DNA of 64,000 bases from Engraulis encrasicolus (Eukaryota; Chordata; Actinopteri; Clupeiformes; Engraulidae), in assembly GCF_034702125.1 (NCBI RefSeq), contig NC_085876.1:22517089-22581088 (forward strand), read 5' to 3'. Under the pieces are notes generated by a model. The model saw nothing but the letters and a program-made list of their open reading frames with translations, was not told the DNA's origin and ran no database searches. Position numbers and translations under genes: made by a program. Each line of letters opens with the position of its first letter. The first letter of the stretch is position 1. Positions 43,814 through 57,580 of this stretch are shown piece after piece.

Positions 43814-45500
43814 ATGGCATCAAAGTTCGAAGAGGATCTCACCTGTCCTGTGTGCTGTGACATTTACAAGGATCCTGTCCTACTGACGTGTGCTCACAGT
43901 GTACGTAAGGCCTGTCTGCAGCAGTTCTGGGAGACGAAGGGATCAAGAGAATGTCCCTATTGCAGGAGGAAATGCTCAAAAGACTGGCATCATCCCAACA
44001 TGGCGTTAAGGAACCTGTGTGAGACCTTCCTACTGGAGAGGAGTCAGAGAGCTTCGGCAGGGTCTGAGGTGCTCTGCAGTCTGCACAGTGAGAAACTCAA
44101 GGCCTTCTGTCTAGATGATAAAGAAACTGTGTGCTGGCTTTGTCGAGACTCAGTGAAACACAAAAATCACAACATTAGACATGAAGCAGCACCTGAACGC
44201 AAGGTGAGAAATTATTTACATAGTTACATGATGTTGTAGCCTAACCCCTGTAATCATTTAGCAAATGTTATTTTGACATTATGTTGTGACCTAAAATAGT
44301 GTTTGTTCCTTTCAGGATGAGCTCAAGATCAAACTGCATCCCTTAAAGGAGAAACTGAAGACATTTGAAGAAGTTAAACTCCTCTGTGATAAAACAGCAG
44401 CTCACATTAAGGTAAGACATGGATCAGTACATTGAGGAAGAAGTGTCATGTTGATTTGAGGTTTTACAGATAAAATTTAACTGACTAATTGTAATATGTT
44501 TCGGATGTGTTTTGCAGGCTCAAGTTCATAACACAGAGAGGCAGATCAAGGAGGAGTTTGAGAAGCTTCACCAGTTTCTACGAGATGAAGAGGCAGCCAG
44601 GATAGCTGCACTGAGGGAGGAAGAGGAGCAGAAGAGTCAGATGATGAAGGAGAAGATTGAGAAGATGAGCAGAGAGATCTCATCTCTTTCAGAATCAATC
44701 AGAGCCATAGAAGAGGAGATGGAAGCTGATGATGTCACGTTCCTGCAGGTAGCACACTTACGTCACTCTTACGTCTTTAGGCAATGAGATTATTATTGTG
44801 CCTTCACCTGCCGGAAGCTACCTTGGGTTGTCCGGCTCTACGTGAGTCCGTGCATCATATTTTGTTGTTGTTGTTTGTGATGAATCATACACATTTGTAT
44901 GAAACTATTGTATTAGAATCAATGCTTTTGGTATTCTTAAACAGGTATACAATGAGATGTGCTGAATCATGAACAGAGCTGTTAGTAAAAGGAAATCAAA
45001 AGATCTTTCCACAGACTGAGAATATTACAGTACATAATACACATACGTGTGCATGTGTGTATCTATGTCATTGCTTGACTACATAAGTATGTGGCACAGT
45101 GTGTTGAAAAGCATGTTTTTGATGAATGAAATTCAAATGAATTAAATTAATACATGCAAAACAAGGTGGTTTTAACAATATTCTATTTCTTTCCAGAACT
45201 ACAAGAGCACAGTGAAAAGGTGAGTGATGTGCCTCCTGTCTCTCTCTTGTGGTTCTGAACCCAAACCCACACAGCACTGACTCCTGAATGTTGTTCATTC
45301 CAGAGCCCAGTGCACACTGCAGAATCCAGAGAAGCTTTCAGGAGCTCTGATCAATGTGGCAAAGCACCTGGGCAACTTGAAGTTCAGAGTCTGGGAGAAA
45401 ATGCAGGAGATTGTTCAATTCAGTAAGTAGTACGCACGCACACACACACACACACACACCTCCACTCTACATGGACAGTCACACACATGCACCCCCCCCC

Positions 45501-45537
<37 letters not shown>

Positions 45538-46334
45538 TCATACCGGGCTCACTGTTCTGCATGTGACCATTTGTTACCCGTATAAACTTGCTGAAATCCA
45601 CATTGTTGTCATACGCAGAGGAAAAACCAAGTATTGTTCAGTTCGCATCGCAAACCAACTTTCTGGTCCCGTGCACTTAGACTTTTTGTTTGAGATTAGG
45701 TGCAGGAATGGGCACCGGCACGGTTCTATGTTGGCCTGAACGCGTGGCCTTTATTGTTCAGCTTCTGTGTGTTTTCTTCCTCTCTGCAGCTCCTGTTACT
45801 CTGGACCCCAACACTGCACACCCAAAACTGATCCTGTCTGAGGATCTGACCAGTGTGAGGCTTGGTGATGTGAAACAGCAGCTGCCTGGTAACCCAGAGA
45901 GATATGATCAGCGTCGCTGTCTCCTGGGCTCTGAGGGCTTTACGTCAGGGACACACTGCTGGGATGTGGAGGTTGGGGACAACACTTGGTGGCTTGTGGG
46001 CGTGACGGCAGAGTCTTGCCAGAGGAAGGGAGACTTCAGCTCCTTGAGTGGGCGGTGGTATGTGTATTATTATAATGGTAAATATGGAGTATGTGCCTCA
46101 TCACAGCCCTGCATTGTCCTCACAGTGAAGCAGAAACTCCAGAGGATCAGAGTGCAGCTGGACTGGGACAGAGGAAAGCTGTCATTCTCTGACCCTGATA
46201 ATAACACACATTTACACACCTTCACCCACACTTTCACTGAGAGAATGTTTCCATATTTTGGTACTGGTTGTAATGCCTGTCCTCTGAGGATGCTACCAGT
46301 GAAGACCTCTATACAAGTAGAGCAGTACAGGTAG
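43814..46334 (+). CDS. TRIM gene F: RING (one zinc ligand lost) / B-box / coiled-coil / PRY-SPRY
   Basis: Coding exons are 43814-44203, 44316-44411, 44518-44748, 45197-45219, 45304-45422 and 45790-46334. Borders are GT-AG and give 467 residues. The two-residue deficit against B/C/D is loss of PI before DEA/HEA after the B-box, shared with gene A. RING residue 31 is Arg (CGT at 43904-43906) where all other copies have Cys, so the first zinc-binding pair of AHSVCKAC is broken. Exon 3 begins GCTCAAG instead of ACTCAAG. The B30.2 domain is class 1 and open. Inference: a TRIM protein with impaired E3 activity that might still dimerise and bind its target. Its 3' flank is split by two later insertions. 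Confidence 0.85.
45437..45535 (+). repeat. (CA)n microsatellites in intron 5 of TRIM F
   Basis: Two short CA runs with a C8 run between, starting 15 nt after the exon 5 end. Confidence 0.9.
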
Positions 46335-46345
46335 ACAAATCGAGC

Positions 46346-48112
46346 TGCGGTTTCCCCCAGGATTTTCTTGAAGGCACGGTGGCAGGACCCCGCCAACCAA
46401 GTAGACCCCCTGGGGGGCCCGGCCCCTAGGTTGGGAACTAGTAATTTATATCACACTATGTGTTATAATAGTCTTACAGTTGATCTGGCTGCTGCCTAGG
46501 ACCCAAACACTCTCCTTAATAATGTAACCAGAGATGCAAAGACCGTGCCACCCCTTCTGTAAAAACATTTTTCCCCCAGTGTAACCGTATCACAGTTTCT
46601 TGTAAATAACTGCATTCACAACTACAAAAACACACTAATGGCCTACTGCGGTAGGCCTAATAATAATGCAGTCATATGCTACTGCACTGAAACAGCAGGT
46701 TTCTTTATATTGCAGTAGGCCTACAACAGTTTTAAGGAGGCCTACAAATGATGTTTAATGAAACAAAAAGGCACAAAATAAGATATGAATGAAAAATATG
46801 AATGGATAGGCTATTTGGATATTTAACATAGGCTAGCCTAAGCAAAATCACACCATAGCCAGTTATTTTAAGCCTACATTTAAATGTTGCATGTATGTTG
46901 ACTGTGAAAATGTAGGCCTAGTATATCTCTCAAATTTCAGTGTTTTCAGATGTTCAACCCAAAAGCCCAATTCAATACTGGAGCCTACAGTCCCTGTTGC
47001 CGCAGCGCTTCAAGGGTTAATTGGTAACGCATTTTGGATAACAGCGAGAGGGGAAGGCGAGAGTCAAACACTTTACTAGACCGCTGGAAGTATGTGCAAG
47101 GATACCATCATTTTATGCGTTGTTTTATGTTAAATAAACAACAGATTTTGAGAGACACCGCGTTTTGCTTTGTGCAATAGGCTAATGGGATTTTTTGGAT
47201 GACACATGTCTGCACTGCAGAAGCGATAACAGAATTAAGCAGAACAGTCGGGACGAGTGGACACGTTTTACTGAACGGTTATTTTCAAAGATGATGAAGC
47301 ATATGGCCATAATTTTGTCATATCAAGATCAAGTCATTTAACGTAGCCTAAACGTTGAGACACAGCACGCTGATTTTTCTTTCTTTAAACTTTGAGCGCA
47401 ATGTGTCGTTTGTTGCGGTTCTCCCCTTTTGTCACGTTACGTGTGCTAAGACACCTCATCCAAGTCTGACAAAGAGAACTGTTAACCATGCGTGGCCACT
47501 TCGGATTGTTCCAAATGTCGAAGTTGTTATAAGCCTAAGCTATCTGCATGGCTTAACTGTGATACTTTTGATTTATTTGTTTCTTAGCGCACGTAACATG
47601 ATGACGGATCACAGAACTTTACGCAGTAGCTCAATGACTAAAACGTGGCATATTTCCTTTCTTTGGTAGAAAATTCCTCCTGTTTTACATCAAATATTTC
47701 TTTGCTTTTAATTGTGAACTAGTTTTACAGTGATTTAGCAAACACAATAGGCTACTTTTGGACATCGTTTTCCAACCAAGGTGCCATTTCCGACCCTGTA
47801 TAGCGCTGAGAGATATCGCTGAAATCTAACGCAGTGCTCAGAGATGACTAAGAACTGTCAAAAATCCACGGAAAAGTGTCAAGTTTGTCAGAAGGGTTAT
47901 AGCCTACTGGCATTGATCTATCTTTATTGTAGAAATAAATACAAACAGGACGCTGTTACTCTGTAAGCGGTCCTAAATCATAGCGTAACGGGCCGTAGCC
48001 CAACGCAAGTTTGCGTTTGCTAGAACCTTGACAAAACTCCGAATTTTTGTGTGCCGGGGCATAGCGGAGGCGTGGCGGCCCGTCACTGTGAAATGAATGT
48101 AGCGGAAACCAC
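46346..48112. mobile_element. Probable 1.77-kb insertion in the TRIM F 3' flank, family unknown
   Basis: Compared with gene D's 3' flank, homology breaks at AGACAAATCGAG (46345) and resumes in a GT/GC-rich block near 48113. The insert begins CTGCGGTTTCC and ends GGAAACCACAG, a short inverted terminal match. Interior has no ORF of note; GTAACGGGCCGTAGCCC near 47984 is the only striking motif. Confidence 0.45.
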
Positions 48113-48409
48113 AGTGTGTGCGTGCGTGCATGCCTGTGTGTGTGTGTGTGTGTGTGTGCGTGTACATGTGTGAGTAAACACACATTCGTGTGTGTACATT
48201 TTCTTGCATATGTACAGGGCGGTAGTGGTCAAATGGGTAAACTCATAGATTCTTCTATACACATATATGAGTTTACCCACCTATAATTTATGGGCCATTT
48301 ATGGGTATCTATGGGTAAACTATGATTTTTTTGATCAGACAGACCGTGACGCGACGCAACGTGACACGACGCGACGCGACACAGCACAGCACAGCACAAA
48401 GCAACGCAA

Positions 48410-48715
48410 GGGGTGCATCTCAATATGTGACCTTGCCTCCTCCACTTGTGCTTGTCTCCTCGTCCCGCCTCCTGTCCCCTCCTCCGTGGAGAAAACGATA
48501 AAGTTTCCCAGCTGTCAGCCTCGCCACAACAACTTTTGAGGGACTGTTTTTCATTCACCATCCCAATTGCAAATGAGAAAAAGACTTTAAAATTGAGCTT
48601 TTGCAAGATATTGAAATATAATGCTGTTGTCAGTGATGTCATCATGACGAGAAGCAAGTGGAGGAGGCAAGTGGAGGAGGCAAGGTCGCATATTAAAACG
48701 CACTCAAGGTGTCGC
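48410..48715. repeat. Inverted-repeat element containing spacer-repeat copy 4
   Basis: CTCAATATGTGACCTTGCC.. (48420) is inverted at ..AAGGTCGCATATTAAAACG (48680). The interior (AAAACGATAAAGTTTCCC, GCAAATGAGAAAAAGAC) matches 6450-6590. Confidence 0.65.
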
Positions 48716-48825
48716 GAATCTGTATGGCTGTCCTGGCCATATTCCATGACGTCATCAGTTAAAGTCATATTAAATCAATTAAATTTCAAGTAAGAGTAAG
48801 AACTATCTAGGCTACAGTACATATG

Positions 48826-48826
<1 letters not shown>

Positions 48827-48911
<85 letters not shown>
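48827..48911 (+). repeat. (GT)n microsatellite
   Basis: About 42 GT units. Confidence 0.95.
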
Positions 48912-48913
<2 letters not shown>

Positions 48914-50703
48914 TCTCGCACTACCTGTTTCTGCATCTCCTATTTCATCTTTCTCTGTTTCCTCATTCTCTGTTGGTCCTCTTTCCTTTCCTCCTCTTTC
49001 CTCTTCTATCTCTATCTGATCTCCTGGTGTTTCTCCTCTCCCTGTGATCTCTGCCTCATTGCCTGTGCCATCACTGCCTGAAAAAAAGTAGAATTTAAGA
49101 GTTGTGGGGCTGAGAACACCAGTTAAGCAGCCTGCCAATTACACTGACAACATAAGTTAAAGGATCACTCATGTAGGCTATAACTACCTATGTCAGCATA
49201 AATAGCCTATACAGCATGTTTTTTGTTATATTGTTTTATATTTAGAAAATATAAGATTGCTATTTTTGATTTACATGTGCCAATTCAATGGCTGTTTTTT
49301 TTTTTTTAATCATATATAAGCCATCACATAAATCATATTTTTGCAGAATTTAGAATGACAATTGACCTTTTATTTGATTTGCTATTCTCATTTCACCTTG
49401 AAGCACGAGAACGTCTCGTGGTGTAAAATTATTGTTGTAAAATTACACTGGTGGCATAGAGCTCTTCAGCGTTGACGTCAACTTGTATGCGGCGTTTGGA
49501 CTACCGGTTCCATGGCGATTTTTTACATTGCAAAACGCCATAGAGATTCAGGTTTGGCAAAAATATAAGTTGCACGCCAACAACGAACATTAGCGTGTCC
49601 CCGCATCCCTTTCTCATTAGTGGAACGGATCGTATCATCATGTTGGTGTATTCACATGTTAAATCATGACGATTATAATTCAATATTGCTAACCCCTTTC
49701 TGATCATTAAAACTTCCGAACTACATACTTTCCTTTGGTTGCCATGGGTACAACCCTCCGAACGTACATGCCGTTAGATACAGACGCCGCTTCTGTAGTC
49801 GCCAAAAGCTTCCGGGTTTAGCATATGGACGCAACATCGTATTTATGTCGAAGTTTGACACAAAATGATCAACCATGTCATACCTACAGCCTATTTTTAA
49901 CACCCTCGACAGTTTGCGGGGGTTCGCTAAGCGCGTGCTTGCACTCGGAGCTTATTTGAAACTGGCCCCAATTCATTCCCAATGGAGGCCGGAAGCCGAT
50001 AGGAACCAGGACGTCCTTAAATGCTAACATGAAAGACTACAATCTACTACATGCTTCCGCGTTACTGAAGAACTCTATTGCTAGCTTTCGTGATAGAATG
50101 ACTAGCGGTGGGTGACGAGTGCAATACAAGGATAGCATGACTACGCATTAGCTAATCTGAAAGCTCGTCAAACTTATTTATGAATCACATTTAACGACTC
50201 ATGTACATTGATCTCTGTCAGTCTTACTTTGCACGTGAGGCCTTTCTGGCATCTGCGGAAGTGGAAGCACTGGATGGTCTCTTCAAATATCTCCTAATAT
50301 CCATGATGACTAACTTTGAACAGGTAGGCAGGCAGGCAGGCAACTACACAACGTGTATGTGTTTACATATTCCCTGGATCCTGATTGGTGTCGCCGCCGC
50401 AGCCGAAAAGCACTGATTGGAAGGTCACATACCCGAATACAGAGCAGATGAAAATGATTCCTAAGTGTTAAGTAGGCCTATGTTCAACAATATTTTTTAA
50501 ATGACACCAAATTTATTTTTGACTATTCCAACGGCAGATCACAAGGGAACGTTGACGTGCGTAATTGCCATTAAGAGCTGCGTAAACGCTATTCAGAGGT
50601 GGGTAAACGCTATTTAGAGGTGGGTAAACGCATATTTCCTAAATTCCAGAGATGCGTAGGCCTAAACGGCGTTTACGTGCGTTTACCGTCCACTACAGTC
50701 CTG

Positions 50704-51760
<1,057 letters not shown>

Positions 51761-51769
51761 ACAACGGGT

Positions 51770-52062
51770 GTCTGTAATGGCCTTTTTTATTGGCAGGGCT
51801 ATCAATCACTTAGTCTGTCAATCAATCAACCAATATTATTTATATAGCACATTATCATACATAACTGTCAATCAATGTGCTAAAAAGTGAAGAAAGAAGA
51901 GAAAAGAAAAAATATATTGTAAATTTCTATTTTTAAAGCTGTTTTTAATTTCTTTTTAAAACATGATACTGTTGAGGCAGTCCTAATTTGGACAGGAAGC
52001 TGGTTCCAGCATTTGGCAACATAATAACTAAATGCCATTTCAGTACGAAACCGAGAAGTCAT
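51770..52062 (-). mobile_element. LINE 3' fragment (L2/CR1-like RT C-terminus)
   Basis: The minus-strand ORF 52062-51880 contains YVAKCWNQLPVQIRTASTVS and FKKKLKTAL, the typical end of LINE ORF2 in fish. The matching fragment after gene C (23790-24170) sits at the same junction with TRIM flank. Confidence 0.7.
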
Positions 52063-52563
52063 ACACAGTCATGATACTGTATCACGATGCAAACAGGATG
52101 TGCTTTTTCTGTTACCATTCAGTGCATAAAACAACCACATGATATGATGTGATGTGATATGATGTGCTTTCAAGTTTTAAATCCTCCTCATTATTATTTT
52201 TAATTATTTTTATTCTGTTAAGTTTTTATTTATATAAATTATTATTGTTATAATTATATAAAATCAATACATAAAAAGATTCATTTAAAATTGCATCGAA
52301 CCGCAGGTCAAAGATCGTGATACGAACCGAATTGTGAGTTGAGTGCAGGATCGAGATGGATTATGACCTCAAATTACTCATCAAAATGTTAATTCAATAT
52401 TTTAAAGTTGCTGTCAAAGCAAGTTGTTTGTGTGCAACCAATGTGCACTGTTGAATTCAGTAAACCCAACTAACTTTTTTCAACCTGTATAGGAGACCTT
52501 GAGACTGAGCAAACAGTATTTCTATGTTACCATAGGGCAGAAAAGAAGAGGATGAAGCAGCAC

Positions 52564-52564
<1 letters not shown>

Positions 52565-52658
<94 letters not shown>
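52565..52658 (+). repeat. (TC)n(CA)n microsatellite
   Basis: TC to 52636 then CA. The 500 bp before it are A/T-rich with no gene seen. Confidence 0.95.
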
Positions 52659-52953
52659 TAGACAAATAAGTCAGACTGGGAACTTCCACATGACTGTGGG
52701 CACACCCAGTAGGCCTATTTACAAGTAAGGGTTGAACATTGAACATTACTACATTTTAGGAAAGGTTCATATTTTTTATTTTTCTATAAGTGGGCATGTA
52801 TTGAGGAAAAGACGGACCACTACCACCCTTGTCCTTCTTTAAACTGATGCCAGTTTCAGGTAGATTTGTAGAGGCCTCTATTTTGCCATTTCATCTGAGA
52901 ATAGCAAAATGTCTTGGTCATATTTTGGACGGGAAATTAGTGAGTAGTTCTCT

Positions 52954-52956
<3 letters not shown>

Positions 52957-53045
<89 letters not shown>
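52957..53045 (+). repeat. (TC)n microsatellite
   Basis: About 44 pure TC units. Confidence 0.95.
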
Positions 53046-53047
<2 letters not shown>

Positions 53048-53288
53048 GTTTTCTCATTATCGTCCTACTCCTTTGATTATTCATTTTCCTTTATCCCCCC
53101 ATTTCCGCTCATCCATCTCCATCTCCCGTCTCTGTTTGCTCTGTTCTTCCGCCGACCGCCCGTCCATCTGTTCCCACAGGCTTGACAAACACGAGGAGAT
53201 CCACACAACAGCAATGTGCTAAACCAAAGTAAGCATAATAATACAGAACGACTGGTGCTGCAGCAGTAAAGGGATTGGCAGGCAGTAG

Positions 53289-53526
53289 CAGGGCTGGACT
53301 GGCCATCTGGCATAGAAGGCATTACCCGGTGGGCCCCACACCCTCGTGGGCCCCTATTTTCTGATTTTTTGGGATTTTTTCATTTAAAAAATAACTGAAC
53401 ATTTCTGAAAATAGGGGCCCACGAGGGTGCGGGGACCAACAGTGACTCAGTTCTGTGCCGCTAATTATGAGGGGCCCCTTTAAGCCAAACGTGCCCGGGC
53501 CCAATATCTCCCCCTGCCCAGCCCTG
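53289..53526. mobile_element. hAT-like MITE, 238 bp
   Basis: Ends CAGGGCTGGACTGG / TGCCCAGCCCTG with an inner inverted GGGGCCCACGAGGGTG pair. Flanks GGCAGTAG (53281-53288) and GGCAGAAG (53527-53534) agree at seven of eight positions. Confidence 0.85.
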
Positions 53527-53534
53527 GGCAGAAG

Positions 53535-54057
53535 TAGTGTACTCTCACACTGGCGGTGATGAGGATGTTATGAAGGGGTGATGCAAAGCCCCGAAGCCAG
53601 AGGACCAACAATGCTGGAGGGAGGTTGAAAGCCTTTAGAAGTGTTTTATGGAAAGTAATTCCGGAATATATGACAGAACAAGGGTAAGAGAACAACAGAA
53701 TGTGTCCCAAAACAGAAAAAGAACAATGCCACGAAATAAAACTACCCATACAAACTTAATCTCTTTAAACAGCTATTGGGGAGAGAGCGAGAGAGAGAGA
53801 GAGAGAGACAGAAACAGAGAGAGAGAGAGAGTACAGCCCATAACCAATCCAAACTCTACCAATTAGTTGTAATTAGTGAGAAAGAAAGAGAATGGCTTCA
53901 CAAAAAAAACAATCCAATCCATGTGCTTTCATATCATCAAGTTAACTCTATTTTGTATTAAGTAGCCTACACTTTTCTTACTCCTTCCTTTAAGTTATGT
54001 AATCATCGTTGGTAACACACATACACGCATAGTCGCATACACACGCACGCACGCATG

Positions 54058-54089
<32 letters not shown>

Positions 54090-54225
54090 TTCATACTCCC
54101 TCACGATCTGTTGGATGTATTGTCTTGGTCAAGGCCAATGATGGGAAGCAGTGAATGCTGCTATATCAACCTGCACCACACTCAATGCCACGTGAGCAGA
54201 CTGTCTTGACTTCTGATCTGTCTCT
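53535..54225. other. Intergenic stretch, no gene seen
   Basis: A short GA-rich run (53780-53832) and a CGCA/CA run (54040-54088) are the only structure. Confidence 0.5.
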
Positions 54226-54227
54226 GC

Positions 54228-54381
<154 letters not shown>

Positions 54382-54509
54382 AATATGTGCCTATACTATG
54401 TTAATTAAGGAGATTTGTATCTGAAGACAAACATGACAAGACTAAACTCTTGAGAGACCCTTATACGGCATCCATTGGGTAATGAGAGAATTCAATAACC
54501 ACCAGTTCG

Positions 54510-54652
54510 CCTGCCCGTCTGTCTGTCTGCCCGCCTGCTTGCCTCTCTGTCTGTCTGCCTGCCTGCTTGCCTGTGGCTGTCTGCCTGCCTGCCTGCCTGT
54601 CTGTCTGCCTGCCTGCCTGCCTGCCTGTCTGTCTGCTTGCCTGTCTGTCTGC
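54510..54652 (+). repeat. (CTGC/CTGT)n imperfect tetranucleotide repeat
   Basis: Mixed CTGT, CTGC and CTTGC units. Confidence 0.9.
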
Positions 54653-55018
54653 TCTACACCAGTATGTTCCATTGCAGTCCGAGAGACAAGTGTAAAAAAG
54701 TTGAGGTAGAAAATAAAACTGAAAAAAAGAAAGGATGTGATGAATTAGAGGGGAATGACTTGTCCTTGGGCCTTTCCCAGAAAGGGGTAGAGGTTATTAG
54801 TAACTCCCCACATTGTCATCCTCACCTAATGAAGATATTAATTATTAAGTCCAGTATTATTTCAAACACTGCGACAGAGAGCGATGGCTCCAGAACAGAA
54901 CGGTACTTCTTTTTTTAAACTGAGGTGATGCCTACATGTTACCTTGGCATTGAGCTTTTCAAACCATGAAAAAAACATGGTGTTATGTAACTATGCTTTA
55001 GTTCAAATGGGTTTACGA

Positions 55019-55220
55019 TAGTGCTACCGGATGTACGATAATTATCGTATTTGTACCATAATTTTGTCCATTTGTCCGATAATTTTAGAGTTTTCATTCA
55101 GTTAATTTAGCTGCCTTGAAACAACCATATGGTTCTTGCATTATAATTTCCTACCAAAAAGCCCCCAAAACTGATCATTTTGAGCTTTTGGTGCGATAGT
55201 TTCTCCATCTGGCAACATCG
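55019..55220. mobile_element. MITE, same family as 61013-61237, diverged
   Basis: TAGTGCTACCGGATGTACG.. and ..CATCTGGCAACATCG are terminal inverted repeats; ACGATAATTATCGTATTTG is shared with 61030. Flanks GTTTACGA and GTTTACAA agree at seven of eight positions. Confidence 0.8.
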
Positions 55221-57184
55221 GTTTACAACAATATTACAGCTTTTCTCGATTGGTCCAAATCCCAAAACAGCTCATTCTTGAATCAGCACAAGTCCTTCTC
55301 CCACATAAATTGTCAGTACCATCAAAATGGCATAGATCCTTCTCAATTGCTTTGGCTCATTTGCATTCATTTAGTCCTATTTTTGTGGGAGAAGGATTAG
55401 TGCTGATGCAAGAATGACCTGTTTTGGGAGGAATATGACATTTTGCTAGTTATCTGAACTGTTGTGCAGAAGTGTAAGAATGTTTGGTCAAATAACCCAA
55501 TGGTAATAGGAATGTCATCCCAGTTTCTCTTTCGACCCCCCTCTCATAACTCATGAACGTCAACAACAGGATATCATTACCAAATTTGCAGGGCATGATA
55601 TACATGACACACTTAAGCAATGGGAAATAAAAGGAATGAATGAAATTGAGGTGAAACGTGGGTTGGTAAAGATAAAGCCTGCCTTGATTATATACTGCAT
55701 GTAGTGGGTTCGTAGGCATGTGCAATTTTTCTCAGTCATTTCAAATTGATGTTAAAGTTTGGTTTTCTCTTCCAAGTTGAAGTTTAGGGTCTATAGAACA
55801 ATTTGGGTCCGAGTGTCAAACACACAGATAACAAAATGGCCTGCGGGGGGCGCTCTAAAATATATAAACTGCTATAACTTTTTATTAGTTTAACCAAATT
55901 TAACATATGAGGTATGCATGGATTCAGCATTAAGAGGAGGAGCTGGTGAGATAAGTATTTGGTTACCGGATTAAAGACACACTATGTCATGAACACACTT
56001 TTAGCCCATGGACAGCAAAATTCAGGGGTTTTTTTTAAGATAAAGGGTGGAAATGCCCTCCAAGTTGCAATGAAACATCATTTATTGTTACAAGTTATTG
56101 TAAATAAAGCCTGGGATATCATTCAACTTGATTTGTTCAGAATATCCCTGAAGCACAAAGATACCCAGGATACCTATACGCAAATATGGCTGCATAAAGC
56201 AGCGCCGCCGAAGGTGTTGCGTCACTAGGAGGGCGCAGCCTGGCTACTACAAGGCTGCATGTGTGTGTGTGTGTGTGTGTGTGTGTATGAATGAAGATTC
56301 TAACGGTGACAGTTTGGTAGTCAATAGCTGAGTAATATGTGCAGCCTTATTTTTACGCTGTCATATCTCCAAAAGTTTTGCAAGTTGTCAGATGATATTG
56401 AAACACAAATGGCACAACCCTGCTCTTCATGTCAAAGCTGAGATCACTTTTCTAGGCCAAATGGTTCAGTCAAAAAATGGACATATTCAGGCCTATGCGC
56501 TGAGCTGTTCACACATTTTTTTGTAAGTGAATGGGGTCACATCATAGGGATTTTAAAACTGCTCTCTTTGAAACATTTTTAAGAGTTGGCTTATGATCTT
56601 CACACAGTTTGTATTCAGAGCCAAGACCTCTTTGACAATGCCTTTACCTAGCTGATACCTAGTTAAAAACTCTAGGACAGGTCACCTCTCACTCTAACTG
56701 CCACAGTTTGTGACATCATCATCTTGACCATTCTACTATTCATTTCAATGAGGGGGAAAACAGAGAGAAAACTGAGGAAAAACAAGTCTGGTGAACGAAT
56801 GAAAGGGGGTAGGCCAGCGAAAAATACACCACCCTGAGCCCTTTTCGAGCCGTTCGTTTTGGCACTCGAACCGTGTCTCTATCTCGAACGCTGCAACGAT
56901 TCAAAGCTGCCGTACTAATGAATGGCGATTCCCATATGCCGAGGTGAATGGAAAAATGTATAATAATAATAAACTGTTGATGAACAATTAATATGCTTTC
57001 CCGCAAGCATACTAAATAAACTGTTGGAGAACAATTAGTATGCTTGCTGGGGGCAAGCAGAGGCCTTTGGCAAGCATACTAAATAATACTATAGGACTAT
57101 TTCATACATGGTAGACACAATCATCTGCTCTGGGAACTGTCCATTTGTTACCAGCGTAGTTGACAGGAATGAAAAGCAGCGTAG

Positions 57185-57379
57185 TTGTCAGAAATGCCTG
57201 CCAATCTGGTAACAAATGAACAGTTCCCAGATTTGGACTACACTACCAAAGATGCAGTTGCCAAAGATGTATTCCAACTAGAGGTGAAGTGCAGCTGTAC
57301 TAGTACTTGTACAAATAGACCTGCCAGATCTCGGTGCAAGTGCATGAAGGCAGAGTTAAAGTGCACATGTCTGTTCTAG
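57185..57379 (+). CDS. Short cysteine-rich CXC-type ORF inside the long-TIR element
   Basis: 64 codons. The C-terminal half has the spacing C-x-C-x3-C-x8-C-x-C-x6-C-x-C ending CTCLF. The first six cysteines follow the plan of the ORF at 15158-15358 (x4 replaced by x8). It resembles tesmin/TSO1-like CXC motifs and may be the last exon of a transposon-borne gene. ATG choice uncertain; expression unknown. Confidence 0.4.
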   Translation: MSEMPANLVTNEQFPDLDYTTKDAVAKDVFQLEVKCSCTSTCTNRPARSRCKCMKAELKCTCLF

Positions 57380-57504
57380 GACTGACCACTGACTGTTTTT
57401 GCATCTGTTCTCTGTCATAGTTATTGTAGAGTGGATTATTGGAATAAATGTTAGCCCTATGGTCTTCTGTTTGCTTTTTGAATGCAGGAAAAAATGATGT
57501 TCCC

Positions 57505-57580
57505 CATAGTATTTATCATCATCATCATCATCATCATCATTAGCCTATTATTATCATTATTATTATTATTATTATTGATT
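57505..57580 (+). repeat. (ATC)n/(ATT)n trinucleotide repeats
   Basis: CATCAT run near 57516-57540 and TTATTA run near 57547-57576, inside the long-TIR element. Confidence 0.9.

Larger units (their letters stand above)
48215..50703. mobile_element. hAT-like non-autonomous element, 2.49 kb
   Basis: Ends CAGGGCGGTAGTGG / CCACTACAGTCCTG. Flanks are CATATGTA (48207-48214) and CATATGTG (50704-50711), seven of eight matching. On both sides lies TRIM 3' flank that is continuous in gene D near 30650. It contains a GT microsatellite, a spacer-repeat copy and GTAAACGC repeats near 50590-50690, but no transposase ORF. Confidence 0.75.

Noticed and set aside
48340..48400. GACGCGACGC-rich run as a CpG island or promoter
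   Set aside because: Too short; it is an imperfect pentamer/decamer repeat inside a hAT-like element.
52829..53185. 118-codon ORF with a serine/leucine run
   Set aside because: Most of it is the (TC)n tract; the rest shows no domain or splice context.
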